A stretch of 64,000 nt of DNA from Paracoccus zhejiangensis (GTDB lineage: Bacteria > Pseudomonadota > Alphaproteobacteria > Rhodobacterales > Rhodobacteraceae). The position numbers were made by a program, and so were the translations under genes. Shown in pieces: positions 8,324 through 15,858 of the stretch (its first letter is position 1; every line of letters starts with the position of its first letter). The stretch is taken from the NCBI RefSeq assembly GCF_002847445.1, contig NZ_CP025430.1:806001-870000 (forward strand), given 5' to 3'. The notes under the pieces were generated by a model. The model saw only the letters and a program-made list of their open reading frames with translations, made no database searches and had not been told where the DNA came from.

Positions 8324-8359
8324 GCGGGCCTATGCTTTCCCGAGGGAAAGGAGGCCCGC
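8324..8359 (+). promoter_or_regulatory. RNA hairpin enclosing the ribosome binding site of the DUF6152 gene
   Basis: GCGGGCCT (8324-8331) pairs with AGGCCCGC (8352-8359), and CTTTCCC (8335-8341) pairs with GGGAAAG (8344-8350). The 3' arms carry the Shine-Dalgarno sequence AAAGGAGG, and the structure ends one base before the ATG at 8361. Folded, it would hide the ribosome site. It could be a translational switch or thermosensor; there is no U-run that would make it a normal terminator. Confidence 0.6.
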
Positions 8360-8360
8360 C

Positions 8361-8732
8361 ATGCTGTCGCGTCGCACCTTCGCATCGGCTCTGTTCATCT
8401 CGCTTCTCGGCGCCCGCGCCGTCACCGCCCATCACGGCTGGCGCTGGACCAGTGGCGCCAATATCCGCCTGACCGGACTGATCCGCTCGGCCCGGCTTGG
8501 CAATCCGCATGGCATTCTCGAGGTGGATGCCGAGGGCGAGATCTGGCAGGTCGAGATCGGCCAGCCCTGGCGCAATGAACGGGCCGGGCTGACGGATGCG
8601 GATTTCGCCCCGGGCCGCGAGGTGGCGATCGAGGGCGAACCCTCGGCCGATCCGGCGCAGCGCCTGCTGAAAGCCGAGCGGCTGTGGTTCGAGGATGGCG
8701 TCGCCCACGACCTTTACCCCGAACGCGGCTGA
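8361..8732 (+). CDS. Exported DUF6152-family protein
   Basis: A 123-residue protein. It begins MLSRRTFASALFISLLG, a signal peptide with a twin-arginine-like start, cleaved near VTAHH. The mature part opens with HHGWRWTSG and resembles DUF6152 proteins, short secreted beta-rich domains found with membrane or c-type cytochrome partners; no enzymatic role is known to me. The ATG at 8361 has a strong AAAGGAGG site, which lies within a hairpin. It overlaps or abuts the membrane-protein gene that follows, so the two are probably expressed together. Confidence 0.65.
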   Translation: MLSRRTFASALFISLLGARAVTAHHGWRWTSGANIRLTGLIRSARLGNPHGILEVDAEGEIWQVEIGQPWRNERAGLTDADFAPGREVAIEGEPSADPAQRLLKAERLWFEDGVAHDLYPERG

Positions 8733-9195
8733 CACCGTGGAGGCGCTGGCCGAGATCCTTGCCGGAACCGAGCTGGCCCAATGTATGCGCAATTGCCGCT
8801 GGATCTATGCGGCGGTCAGCGGGCTGCATGTACTGGGCATCGCGCTGCTGGTGGGCGCCATTGCGAGCCTCGACCTGCGGCTGATCGGGCTCTGGCCGAT
8901 GATCCCGGTCGAGCCGCTTGGCCGGGTGCTGGTCCCTGTCGCCACTACCGGGCTGGCGCTGGCCATGGGTGCGGGGATGCTGCTCTTTCTCGCCGCGCCA
9001 GGGGATTACCTGCGGATGCGGCTGTTTCTCGTGAAGCTGATGCTGATCGCGCTTGGTGCTGGTCGTGCGCTCTGGTTCCATGCCGGCAAGGGCTTCGAGC
9101 GCCCGCCTGCCGCCCTGCGCCGGGTCGGGCTGACCTCGCTGGCGATCTGGCTTTCCGTGCTGACCTGCGGGCGGATGCTGGCCTTCGTCGATTGA
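8695..9195 (+). CDS. Membrane protein, DUF6644-like
   Basis: A protein of up to 166 residues with four hydrophobic helices (VSGLHVLGIALLVGAIASL; VLVPVATTGLALAMGAGMLL; LFLVKLMLIALGAGRAL; TSLAIWLSVLTCGRML). A His sits in the first helix and another in WFHAG, raising the possibility of haem ligation; this is speculative. The first ATG at 8695 overlaps the DUF6152 gene by 38 bp. A GTG at 8737, just past that gene's stop, would give a 152-residue form whose start VEALAEIL looks closer to related proteins. The pairing suggests a small membrane complex. Confidence 0.6.
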   Translation: MASPTTFTPNAADTVEALAEILAGTELAQCMRNCRWIYAAVSGLHVLGIALLVGAIASLDLRLIGLWPMIPVEPLGRVLVPVATTGLALAMGAGMLLFLAAPGDYLRMRLFLVKLMLIALGAGRALWFHAGKGFERPPAALRRVGLTSLAIWLSVLTCGRMLAFVD

Positions 9196-9232
9196 GGCCG
9201 CGTTCTGTCTCGCGAAAATATCCCGCCGGGGG

Positions 9233-9257
9233 CGTGGGGGCCGCGCAGGCCCCCACG
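9233..9257. terminator. Strong GC hairpin between convergent genes
   Basis: A perfect 10-bp stem, CGTGGGGGCC / GGCCCCCACG, with loop GCGCA, sits between the convergent stops at 9195 and 9266. Neither side has a clear T-run, so it is a bidirectional terminator candidate or an RNA 3'-end stabiliser. Confidence 0.5.
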
Positions 9258-9265
9258 GGTCGAGT

Positions 9266-10252
9266 TTACTGCAACGCCGCGTCGGTGATGGCGTGGGTCC
9301 AGGCGCCTTCCGGTGCCTTCGAGATCACCGGGTCGGAGCCGCCCGACAAGAGCGTATCGACGGTGCGCTGGTAATCCGCCTCGTCCAGCGCGCCGTTCGA
9401 GCCGGCGGTCAGTTTGGCCACCTCGGTCATCATCCGGGTCTGGTGCTCGATGGTCTGGGCGCCGGTCTCGTCATTTTCCAGGACGATCTCGGCGGCCTCC
9501 TCGGGATTCTCCTCGGCGTATTTCCAGCCCTTCATGCTGGCGCGCACGAAGCGGGTCAGCTTGTCCACCATCTCGGGATTGTCGAGATTTTCCTGCAGGG
9601 TATAAAGTCCGTCCTCCAGCGTGGCGACGCCCTGATCCTCGTATTTGAAGGTGACCAGATCGGCCTCGGCAATGCCCGCGTCCAGCACCTGACCGAATTC
9701 GTTATAGGTCATGGTCGAGATGCAGGCGGCCTGCTTCTGCAACAGCGGATCGACGTTGAAGCCCTGCTTCAGCACCGTCACCCCGTCCGGCCCGCCCTCG
9801 GTCGGCAGTTCCAGATGGTTCATCCAGCTGAGGAAAGGATATTCATTGCCGAAGAACCACACGCCCAGGGTCTTGCCCTTGAAATCGGTCTTGGGGTCGG
9901 TGATGCCGCTTTCCTTCAGGCAGGTCAGCATCATGCCCGAGCTCTTGAAGGGCTGGGCGATGTTCACCAGCGGCAGGCCCTTCTCGCGTGCGGCTAGGGC
10001 GGCAGGCATCCATTCCACCGTCACATCGGCACCGCCCCCGGCCAGCACCTGCGTCGGCGCGATGTCGGGGCCGCCCGGCTTGATGGTGACGTTCAGGTCT
10101 TCCTCTTCGTAGAAGCCCTTGTCCTTGGCGACGTAATAACCCGCGAATTGCGCCTGCGTGACCCATTTCAGCTGCAGGGTCAGGTCATCGGCGGCATGTG
10201 CGCCGGTCGCCATCAGGGCGAAGGTGGCGGCACCGAGCATCAGTTTCTTCAT
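9266..10252 (-). CDS. ABC transporter substrate-binding protein, NMT1/THI5-like
   Basis: A 328-residue periplasmic binding protein with signal peptide MKKLMLGAATFALMATGAHA. The mature N-terminus (LTLQLKWVTQAQFAGYYVAK) is the hallmark of NMT1/THI5-like proteins, which bind pyrimidine-type ligands such as thiamine-precursor hydroxymethylpyrimidines and related nitrogen compounds. It is the last gene of the run that starts with the pyrimidine catabolic genes, so import of a pyrimidine or its breakdown product is the best guess. The ligand cannot be read from the sequence. Confidence 0.85.
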   Translation of the reverse strand: MKKLMLGAATFALMATGAHAADDLTLQLKWVTQAQFAGYYVAKDKGFYEEEDLNVTIKPGGPDIAPTQVLAGGGADVTVEWMPAALAAREKGLPLVNIAQPFKSSGMMLTCLKESGITDPKTDFKGKTLGVWFFGNEYPFLSWMNHLELPTEGGPDGVTVLKQGFNVDPLLQKQAACISTMTYNEFGQVLDAGIAEADLVTFKYEDQGVATLEDGLYTLQENLDNPEMVDKLTRFVRASMKGWKYAEENPEEAAEIVLENDETGAQTIEHQTRMMTEVAKLTAGSNGALDEADYQRTVDTLLSGGSDPVISKAPEGAWTHAITDAALQ

Positions 10253-10285
10253 GGCTTCCTCTCCTGTTGTTGCCGGTCGACCGGC

Positions 10286-11119
10286 TTATCTGCGCTGCGA
10301 CGGGTGCCAGAAGGTCACCCGGCTTTCGATCAGCGACACGATTCCATAGAACAGCGAACCCGCGATTGCGGCCACAAGAATTTCGGCCCAGACCAGCGGC
10401 AGGTCCAATTGCCCCACCGCGGTCGAGATCCGAAAGCCCATGCCGCGGGTCGGGCTGCCGAAAAACTCGGCAACGATGGCACCGATCAGCGCCAGCGTGG
10501 TGGTGATCTTCAACCCGTTGAACAGGAAGGGCATGGCGGCGGGCAGGCGCATCTTGACCAGCGACTGCCAGTAACCCGCGCTCCATGTCGCCATCAGGTC
10601 GCGCTGCAGCGCATCGGTGGCGGCAAGACCCGCGACCATGTTCACGAGGATCGGGAAAAACACCATGACCACGACAACGGCGGCCTTTGACTGCCAGTCG
10701 AAGCCGAACCACATGACGAGGATCGGGGCGATGCCGATGATCGGCAGGGCGGCGACGAAATTGCCGATGGGCAGCAGCCCGCGCTGCAGGAAGGGGCTGC
10801 GGTCGATGGCGATGGCGGTGGCGATGGCAGCGAGCGCTCCGATCAGCCAGCCCGACAGCGCGCCCTTGAGGATGGTCTGGACGAAATCGCCCCAGAGCAG
10901 CGGGATATTGGCCATGAACGCCGCCCAGATCTGGCTGGGTGCGGGCAGGATGACCGACGGCACAGCATAGGCGCGCACGATCATTTCCCAGAGCAGCAGA
11001 AGCGTCGTGCCAAAGATCAGCGGCACCAGAATCCGGGTGAGGCGGGTGTTCAGCCGCGCGAGGAAGGCGTTGAGGCCCCAGGCCCCCAACCAGACGGCGA
11101 GGATCGGCAGCGCGCTCAT
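10286..11119 (-). CDS. ABC transporter permease 1 (SsuC/ThiX-like)
   Basis: A 277-residue inner-membrane permease starting at the ATG at 11119, which overlaps the stop of permease 2 (ATGA). About six helices are visible. The cytoplasmic loop that contacts the ATPase is recognisable around DALQRDLMATWSAGYWQSLVKMRLP, here given as its two parts DALQRDLMATWSA and GYWQSLVKMRLP. It pairs with permease 2 as a heterodimeric channel for the binding protein encoded 34 bp downstream. A longer upstream in-frame reading exists but overlaps permease 2 heavily and is rejected. Confidence 0.87.
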   Translation of the reverse strand: MSALPILAVWLGAWGLNAFLARLNTRLTRILVPLIFGTTLLLLWEMIVRAYAVPSVILPAPSQIWAAFMANIPLLWGDFVQTILKGALSGWLIGALAAIATAIAIDRSPFLQRGLLPIGNFVAALPIIGIAPILVMWFGFDWQSKAAVVVVMVFFPILVNMVAGLAATDALQRDLMATWSAGYWQSLVKMRLPAAMPFLFNGLKITTTLALIGAIVAEFFGSPTRGMGFRISTAVGQLDLPLVWAEILVAAIAGSLFYGIVSLIESRVTFWHPSQRR

Positions 11120-11979
11120 CGGGCCAGCCCCATGCGTTTCAAAGTGATCCGCTCGATCAGCCCGATCAGCACGACCAGACCGGCGGCTAGTGCGGCGGCC
11201 ATGAACAGCGCCGACCAGATCTGCACCGTCTGCCCGTAATAGCTGCCTGACAGAAGCCGCGCGCCCAGACCCGAGGTCGCGCCCGCCGGCAATTCGCCGA
11301 CGATGGTGCCGACCAGCGCGGCGGCGACTGCGACCTTCAGGCTGGCGAAGAGATAGGGCATCGACGACGGCAGGCGCAGCCGCCAGAAGCTTTGCGATCG
11401 CGAGGCGTTCCACGACCGCATCAGGTCAAGCTGCATCGCATCGGGTTGCCGTAGCCCCGCGACCATGCCGACCAGCACCGGAAAGAAGCTGAGCCAGGCC
11501 GAGATGACCGCCTTGGGCAGAAGCCCGGTGACGCCGATGCTGGCCAGCACAACGATCACCATCGGTGCGATGGCGAGGATCGGCACCGTCTGGCTGGCCA
11601 CGGCCCAGGGCATCACCGACTGGTCCATGGTCCGGTCATGGACGATGCCCACCGCCAGCAGGATGCCGGCGAGGCTGCCGATGGCAAAGCCCGCCATGGT
11701 GGCCGAGAGCGTGACCCCGGCGTGATAGACCAACGAGCGTTTCGAGGTGATGGCCTGACCGAAGATCCCGTCCCACAGCCCCGCCGCCACCTGATGGGGC
11801 GCGGGCAGAACCGGGCGATCCTGCGACAGCGTGTCGGCGATCAGCTGGCCGGTGGTCAGCGTCGTCCCGGCCCGCGCGGCCTGATCCTGCGCCCATTGCG
11901 CATTCATGCCGATGGCGGCGAGATACCAGACGAGGATGATGGCCGCGAGGACGGTCAGGACGGGCAGGGCGCGGGTCAT
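11116..11979 (-). CDS. ABC transporter permease 2 (SsuC/ThiX-like)
   Basis: A 287-residue inner-membrane permease. It has an N-terminal helix (VLTVLAAIILVWYLAAIG), a periplasmic segment of about 50 residues, then a core with the BPD-type loop QPDAMQLDLMRSWNASRS near residues 185-200. It is translationally coupled to permease 1. About 220 bp separate it from the ATPase gene upstream; that gap holds a strong stem-loop and a possible tiny gene. Confidence 0.87.
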   Translation of the reverse strand: MTRALPVLTVLAAIILVWYLAAIGMNAQWAQDQAARAGTTLTTGQLIADTLSQDRPVLPAPHQVAAGLWDGIFGQAITSKRSLVYHAGVTLSATMAGFAIGSLAGILLAVGIVHDRTMDQSVMPWAVASQTVPILAIAPMVIVVLASIGVTGLLPKAVISAWLSFFPVLVGMVAGLRQPDAMQLDLMRSWNASRSQSFWRLRLPSSMPYLFASLKVAVAAALVGTIVGELPAGATSGLGARLLSGSYYGQTVQIWSALFMAAALAAGLVVLIGLIERITLKRMGLAR

Positions 11980-12209
11980 GTGCTGGCCCCATCAAGCACG
12001 GCTCGATGCCGCATCCCTCGCCCGGAACAAGGGCGAAGCCCGCCGGGCGAGCGCCTGCCCGTCCCGGCGGGCTGGCGCTTTGGTGCCGCTGGTCCTGCCT
12101 TCCGGCAGAGTAGGGGCTTTGCACCATAAAGCGCGTCGTTCAACTGTTCTGGCGCCACCCCACGGGCCGGCGCTCGCCCTCTGTCGGCGCATATGAACGC
12201 CTCAATCAT
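11976..12209 (-). CDS. Possible small protein between ATPase and permease genes (doubtful)
   Basis: A 77-codon frame whose ATG (12209) overlaps the ATPase stop by 8 bp and whose stop overlaps the permease 2 start as ATGA, the spacing expected of a real operon gene. The product is rich in Arg, Pro, Gly and Ala (for example KPLLCRKAGPAAPKRQPAG), matches nothing I know, and much of it is encoded by the stem-loop at 12037-12073. It may instead be untranslated spacer with a palindromic element. Confidence 0.2.
   Translation of the reverse strand: MIEAFICADRGRAPARGVAPEQLNDALYGAKPLLCRKAGPAAPKRQPAGTGRRSPGGLRPCSGRGMRHRAVLDGAST
12037..12073. repeat. 11-bp perfect inverted repeat inside the ABC operon
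   Basis: AGCCCGCCGGG (12037-12047) and CCCGGCGGGCT (12063-12073) enclose a 15-base loop, in the gap between the ATPase and permease genes. Such an element could stabilise mRNA ends or adjust relative expression within the operon, or be an intergenic palindromic repeat of the genome. Confidence 0.55.
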
Positions 12210-12990
12210 AACTATGCCCCTCGCGCAGCCCCTCGCGCACCTCATGGGACAGCGCGATGAATTCCGGCGTGTCGCGGATCTCCAGCGGGCGCTCGGCGGG
12301 CAGGGTGCTTTCGATCACCTTGGTGATCCGGCCCGGTCGCGGCGACATGACCACGATCCGGGTCGAGAGATAGACCGCCTCGGGGATGGAATGCGTCACG
12401 AAACCGATGGTTTTGCGGGTCTTCCGCCACAACTCCAGCAAGGCCTCGTTCAGCCGGTCGCGGACGATCTCGTCCAGCGCGCCGAAGGGCTCGTCCATCA
12501 AGAGGATATCGGCGTCAAAGGCCAGCGCGCGCGCAATGCTGGCGCGCTGCTGCATCCCGCCCGACAGCTGCCACGGAAACTTGCCGCCAAAGCCCGCGAG
12601 ATCGACAAGTTCCAGCACCCGGGCGATCCGCTCGGCCCGGTCTGCCTTGGAAAATCCCATGATCTCAAGCGGCAGAGAGATGTTCCCCGAAATCGTTCGC
12701 CACGGATATAGGCCCGGGGCCTGAAACACATAGCCATAGGCGCGCGCCTTCCGCGCCTCGTCCGCCGGCATCCCGTTCACCGTCAGGCTGCCGCCGGTCG
12801 GGGTCTCCAGCGCGGCGATGGTGCGCAGGAAGGTGGTCTTGCCGCAGCCCGAGGGGCCGATGAAGCTGACGAAATCGCCGCGATTGATGGTCAGGTCCAC
12901 GCCTTTCAGCGCATGGACCGGGCCATCGGCAGTTGGAAAGGTCAGGTCGACGCCTTGGGCGGTGATGACGGGATCGGCTCCGCTGCTCAT
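12202..12990 (-). CDS. ABC transporter ATP-binding protein (SsuB/TauB/ThiZ-like)
   Basis: A 262-residue cytoplasmic ATPase with Walker A GPSGCGKT (residues 45-52), Q-loop VFQAPGLYPW, signature LSGGMQQR (142-149), Walker B ILLMDEPFG (162-170) and H-loop FVTHSIPEA. It powers the transporter formed with the permeases and binding protein downstream. Its ATG at 12990 lies 11 bp before the end of the plus-numbered neighbour that begins at 13004, so it follows the small membrane protein gene closely in the same operon. Confidence 0.92.
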   Translation of the reverse strand: MSSGADPVITAQGVDLTFPTADGPVHALKGVDLTINRGDFVSFIGPSGCGKTTFLRTIAALETPTGGSLTVNGMPADEARKARAYGYVFQAPGLYPWRTISGNISLPLEIMGFSKADRAERIARVLELVDLAGFGGKFPWQLSGGMQQRASIARALAFDADILLMDEPFGALDEIVRDRLNEALLELWRKTRKTIGFVTHSIPEAVYLSTRIVVMSPRPGRITKVIESTLPAERPLEIRDTPEFIALSHEVREGLREGHSYD

Positions 12991-13003
12991 GCGCTGGTCC
13001 TTG

Positions 13004-13489
13004 TCATGATGGCGGATGGTCCCGGTTGAGGTCGTGCCAAGTCGCGCTCCGATAGGTGATGAGGAAATAGATGGTGCTGATGATACAGGGGATCAGTCCC
13101 AGCATCACCATGATCCCGAGGGTCCCCGAGGTCGAGCCGCCACCGATCTTGAGGGCGGCAGGCAGCATCATCGCGACACTGGCCAGCGCGCCAGACAGCG
13201 TGGCCGAGGCGCGCGGCCCAAGCCCCATGCGGCGTAGAAGGGCGAAAACCCCGATCCAGCAAAGGGCGGCGAGCGGCAGGCCGATGACCGCCATGTAAAG
13301 CAGCGCCAGCCCGGCGCCGATGATGAAGGGAACGAGGGAATAGCCGATGGTCTGGCTGGGGTCGCCGGTGCTGAGGTCGAGCCTTGCAAAGATCATCAGC
13401 CCCAGCAGGATCGGGAACAGCGCCAGCAGGATCGCCAGCCAGATCAGGATCTTGCGGTCGATCCCGCGACGGCGAAGCCACTGTCTCAC
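13004..13489 (-). CDS. Small membrane protein B of the pyrimidine operon
   Basis: A 161-residue protein with a GTG start at 13489 and four hydrophobic helices (ILIWLAILLALFPILLGLMI; FIIGAGLALLYMAVIGLPL; SATLSGALASVAMMLPAAL; IMVMLGLIPCIISTIYFLI). The N-terminus VRQWLRRRGIDRK mirrors that of protein A (MNWFKDRGLDGR), and the two share topology and an identical type of upstream junction, so they look like diverged duplicates. Position between hydA and the ABC ATPase suggests a role in uptake or membrane organisation of the pathway. No family recognised. Confidence 0.6.
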   Translation of the reverse strand: MRQWLRRRGIDRKILIWLAILLALFPILLGLMIFARLDLSTGDPSQTIGYSLVPFIIGAGLALLYMAVIGLPLAALCWIGVFALLRRMGLGPRASATLSGALASVAMMLPAALKIGGGSTSGTLGIMVMLGLIPCIISTIYFLITYRSATWHDLNRDHPPS

Positions 13490-13629
13490 ACCCCCATCGC
13501 CGCAAGGACCGGGTGCCGGAGCGACCGGGCCAGGTCCGTGCCGCAGCCCCTGAAGCCGACGACCCGCATGACATCGGGGCGAACGATGGTCAGGTCGGTC
13601 CCTTGTGACACTCTTGTCGATCGATTCAT
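13486..13629 (-). CDS. Possible 47-residue linker protein in the pyrimidine operon
   Basis: A short frame that starts by ATGA overlap with the stop of membrane protein A and ends in GTGTGA, overlapping the GTG start of membrane protein B. Its final 16 nucleotides differ from those ending hydA by only one base. The product (ending LARSLRHPVLAAMGV) resembles nothing I know. It may be a coupling peptide left by duplication of the hydA end plus a membrane protein gene. Confidence 0.35.
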   Translation of the reverse strand: MNRSTRVSQGTDLTIVRPDVMRVVGFRGCGTDLARSLRHPVLAAMGV

Positions 13630-14063
13630 CTCTGCTCTGCCCCGTCCCGATAGATCTTGCGGGCGACGTAAGGTGCGGCAAACAGCGCCAGCGGTGCGAA
13701 GATGATGACTGGTAACATATCGGATTCCGTCAACAGCACGAACATCACCCCGGTCCCCGCGGTCATGACCAGGGCAGCAAAGCTCGCCGACTGAGAAACG
13801 CCGGCTTGCCTTCGCTCCCTGCGAAACGCCGAGCCGAAGAGGGCTGCAGCAGGAATGATCCAGAGAAGTGATCCCACGGATCCGGCAAAGAGCAAGTACA
13901 AGACCGCAATGGGCAGGCCTTCGATCGCCTGCAATGGTGCGCCGGCGTCGATCGCGAGCATCACCCCGATAACGAGCGCAGCCGTGATGATGATCATCAT
14001 CACGGTGATGGCATAGAACTGCAAGAATCGTCCGTCCAGTCCACGATCCTTGAACCAGTTCAT
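13626..14063 (-). CDS. Small membrane protein A of the pyrimidine operon
   Basis: A 145-residue protein whose ATG (14063) overlaps the hydA stop (TGATG), so it is translationally coupled to dihydropyrimidinase. It has four hydrophobic helices, the first being FYAITVMMIIITAALVIGVM, with short loops and a basic C-terminal tail. It appears paralogous to membrane protein B. The tight coupling to hydA argues for a role linked to pyrimidine breakdown or uptake, but no family was recognised. Confidence 0.6.
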   Translation of the reverse strand: MNWFKDRGLDGRFLQFYAITVMMIIITAALVIGVMLAIDAGAPLQAIEGLPIAVLYLLFAGSVGSLLWIIPAAALFGSAFRRERRQAGVSQSASFAALVMTAGTGVMFVLLTESDMLPVIIFAPLALFAAPYVARKIYRDGAEQR

Positions 14064-15514
14064 CACACCCCCGTCGCCGGAATGCCCGCGCGCGCAACCG
14101 GCCTCGGCGCGGTCAGTTCTTTCCACGCGCTCAGCGCCCGGTTCACGTTGCCCCTCGGCTCACGGGCGACGAATTCGCCGTGACCCTCGTGGCTGTCGAC
14201 CTTGCCCTCGCGCACCGCGACCACGCCGCGCGTCAGGGTATAGCGCGGCAGACCCTTCACCTTCTGGCCCTCGAAGACGTTGTAATCGATGGAAGATTGC
14301 TGCGTCCCGGCGCTGATGGTCTTTTCCGCCTCGGGATCCCAGACCACCAGATCGGCGTCGGCTCCGACCAGCACCGCGCCCTTCTTGGGATACATGTTCA
14401 GGATCTTGGCGATATTGGTCGAGGTGACGGCGACGAATTCGTTCGGCGTCAGACGCCCGGTATTCACCCCATGGGTCCAGAGCATCGGCATCCGATCCTC
14501 AAGACCGCCGGTGCCGTTCGGGATCTTGGTGAAATCGCCGATGCCGGTGCGCTTCTGGTCGGTGGTGAAGGCGCAGTGATCGGTGGCGACCACGGACAGC
14601 GAACCCGATTGCAGCCCGGCCCAGAGACTGTCCTGATGCAGCTTGTTGCGGAAGGGTGGCGACATGACGCGGCGCGCGGCATGGTCCCAATCGGGGTTGA
14701 AATACTCGCTTTCATCCAGCGTCAGGTGCTGGATCAGCGGCTCGCCCCAGACCCGCTTGCCCTGCGCGCGGGCACGGCGGATGGCCTCGTGGCTGTCCTC
14801 GCAACTGGTATGGACGACATAAAGCGGCACACCGGCCATATCGGCCACCATGATCGCGCGGTTGGTGGCCTCGCCCTCGACCTGCGGTGGGCGGCTGTAT
14901 GCATGAGCCTCGGGGCCGGTATTGCCCTCGGCCAGAAGCCGCGCCGAGAGTTCGGCCACGACATCGCCATTTTCGGCATGAACCAGCGCAATGCCGCCCA
15001 GATCGCCCACCCGGCGGAAGCTGGCAAACAATTCATCATCGTTCACCATAAGCGCGCCCTTGTAGGCCATGAAATGCTTGAAGCTGGTGATGCCGCGCTT
15101 GACCACCGCCTCCATCTCGTCAAAGACCTGCTGCCCCCACCAGGTGATCGCCATGTGATAGGAGAAGTCGCAATGTGCGCGGCCAACCTTGTTGTCCCAC
15201 ATCTGCAGCGCATCGAGCAGCCCCTGACCGGGCGAGGGCAGGGCAAAATCGACCACCATGGTGGTCCCGCCCGCCAGCGCCGCGCGGGTGCCGCTTTCGA
15301 AATCATCGGCGGAATAGGTGCCCATGAAGGGCATTTCCAGATGCGTATGCGGATCGATCCCGCCCGGCATGATCAGGCAGCCGGTCGCGTCCAGCTGTTC
15401 ATCGCCCGAGAGGTTCTCGCCGATGGCCGCGATCGTGCCGTCCTCGATCAGCACATCGGCCTTGTAGGTCAGATCGGCGGTGACGATGGTTCCGTTCTTG
15501 ATGACTATGGTCAT
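14063..15514 (-). CDS. hydA: Dihydropyrimidinase
   Basis: A 483-residue zinc amidohydrolase that opens dihydrouracil to N-carbamoyl-beta-alanine, the second step of reductive pyrimidine degradation. The metal centre is complete: HTH at residues 56-58, carbamylated Lys152 in FMAYKG, His179 in LVHAENGD, His235 in VVHTSCED and Asp312 in ATDHCAF. The ATG at 15514 overlaps the stop of the upstream small gene (ATGA); a longer frame to 15718 lies inside that gene and is rejected. The stop is coupled to membrane protein A. Confidence 0.95.
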   Translation of the reverse strand: MTIVIKNGTIVTADLTYKADVLIEDGTIAAIGENLSGDEQLDATGCLIMPGGIDPHTHLEMPFMGTYSADDFESGTRAALAGGTTMVVDFALPSPGQGLLDALQMWDNKVGRAHCDFSYHMAITWWGQQVFDEMEAVVKRGITSFKHFMAYKGALMVNDDELFASFRRVGDLGGIALVHAENGDVVAELSARLLAEGNTGPEAHAYSRPPQVEGEATNRAIMVADMAGVPLYVVHTSCEDSHEAIRRARAQGKRVWGEPLIQHLTLDESEYFNPDWDHAARRVMSPPFRNKLHQDSLWAGLQSGSLSVVATDHCAFTTDQKRTGIGDFTKIPNGTGGLEDRMPMLWTHGVNTGRLTPNEFVAVTSTNIAKILNMYPKKGAVLVGADADLVVWDPEAEKTISAGTQQSSIDYNVFEGQKVKGLPRYTLTRGVVAVREGKVDSHEGHGEFVAREPRGNVNRALSAWKELTAPRPVARAGIPATGV

Positions 15515-15858
15515 GTGGCCTCCTTTGCGCAGCGGCGCGTCAGGGCGGACAGTTCGTCGAACAGGACCGGGTCCACCTTGGTGAAATTGAAGCAGGTCTT
15601 GCCCTGCTGGCGCTTTTTCAGCGCAGGCGACAGCCCGTCCGCCAGTGACGGCAGGTGATAGAGCGGGGGCAGGTGATAGGACACGGCCCGCGCGCCGGTC
15701 TTGACCATGCCGAACCATGCCGGCTCGCCGGTCTTCGCATTCGTCGCCGGCCCCTTGAGATCGATATGCCCCGGACCGTCGAGCGTGGCCGTCGCCCCCG
15801 GTGCTGCGGTCAGCATCAGCGCGCGAAGCTCGTGGTAGACCGTGGTGAGGTCGGGCAT
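15511..15858 (-). CDS. Small conserved protein linked to pyrimidine catabolism
   Basis: A 115-residue cytoplasmic protein beginning MPDLTTVYHELRALMLTAAP. Its C-terminal half contains GKTCFNFTKVDPVLFDEL, loosely similar to DUF1801/DUF5655-type small alpha/beta proteins. Start and stop overlap hydC (TGATG) and hydA (ATGA), so all three are translated as a unit, implying a product needed in fixed ratio with the two hydrolases. Its biochemical role is unknown to me. The ATG at 15858 was chosen over an upstream frame that begins inside hydC. Confidence 0.75.
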   Translation of the reverse strand: MPDLTTVYHELRALMLTAAPGATATLDGPGHIDLKGPATNAKTGEPAWFGMVKTGARAVSYHLPPLYHLPSLADGLSPALKKRQQGKTCFNFTKVDPVLFDELSALTRRCAKEAT

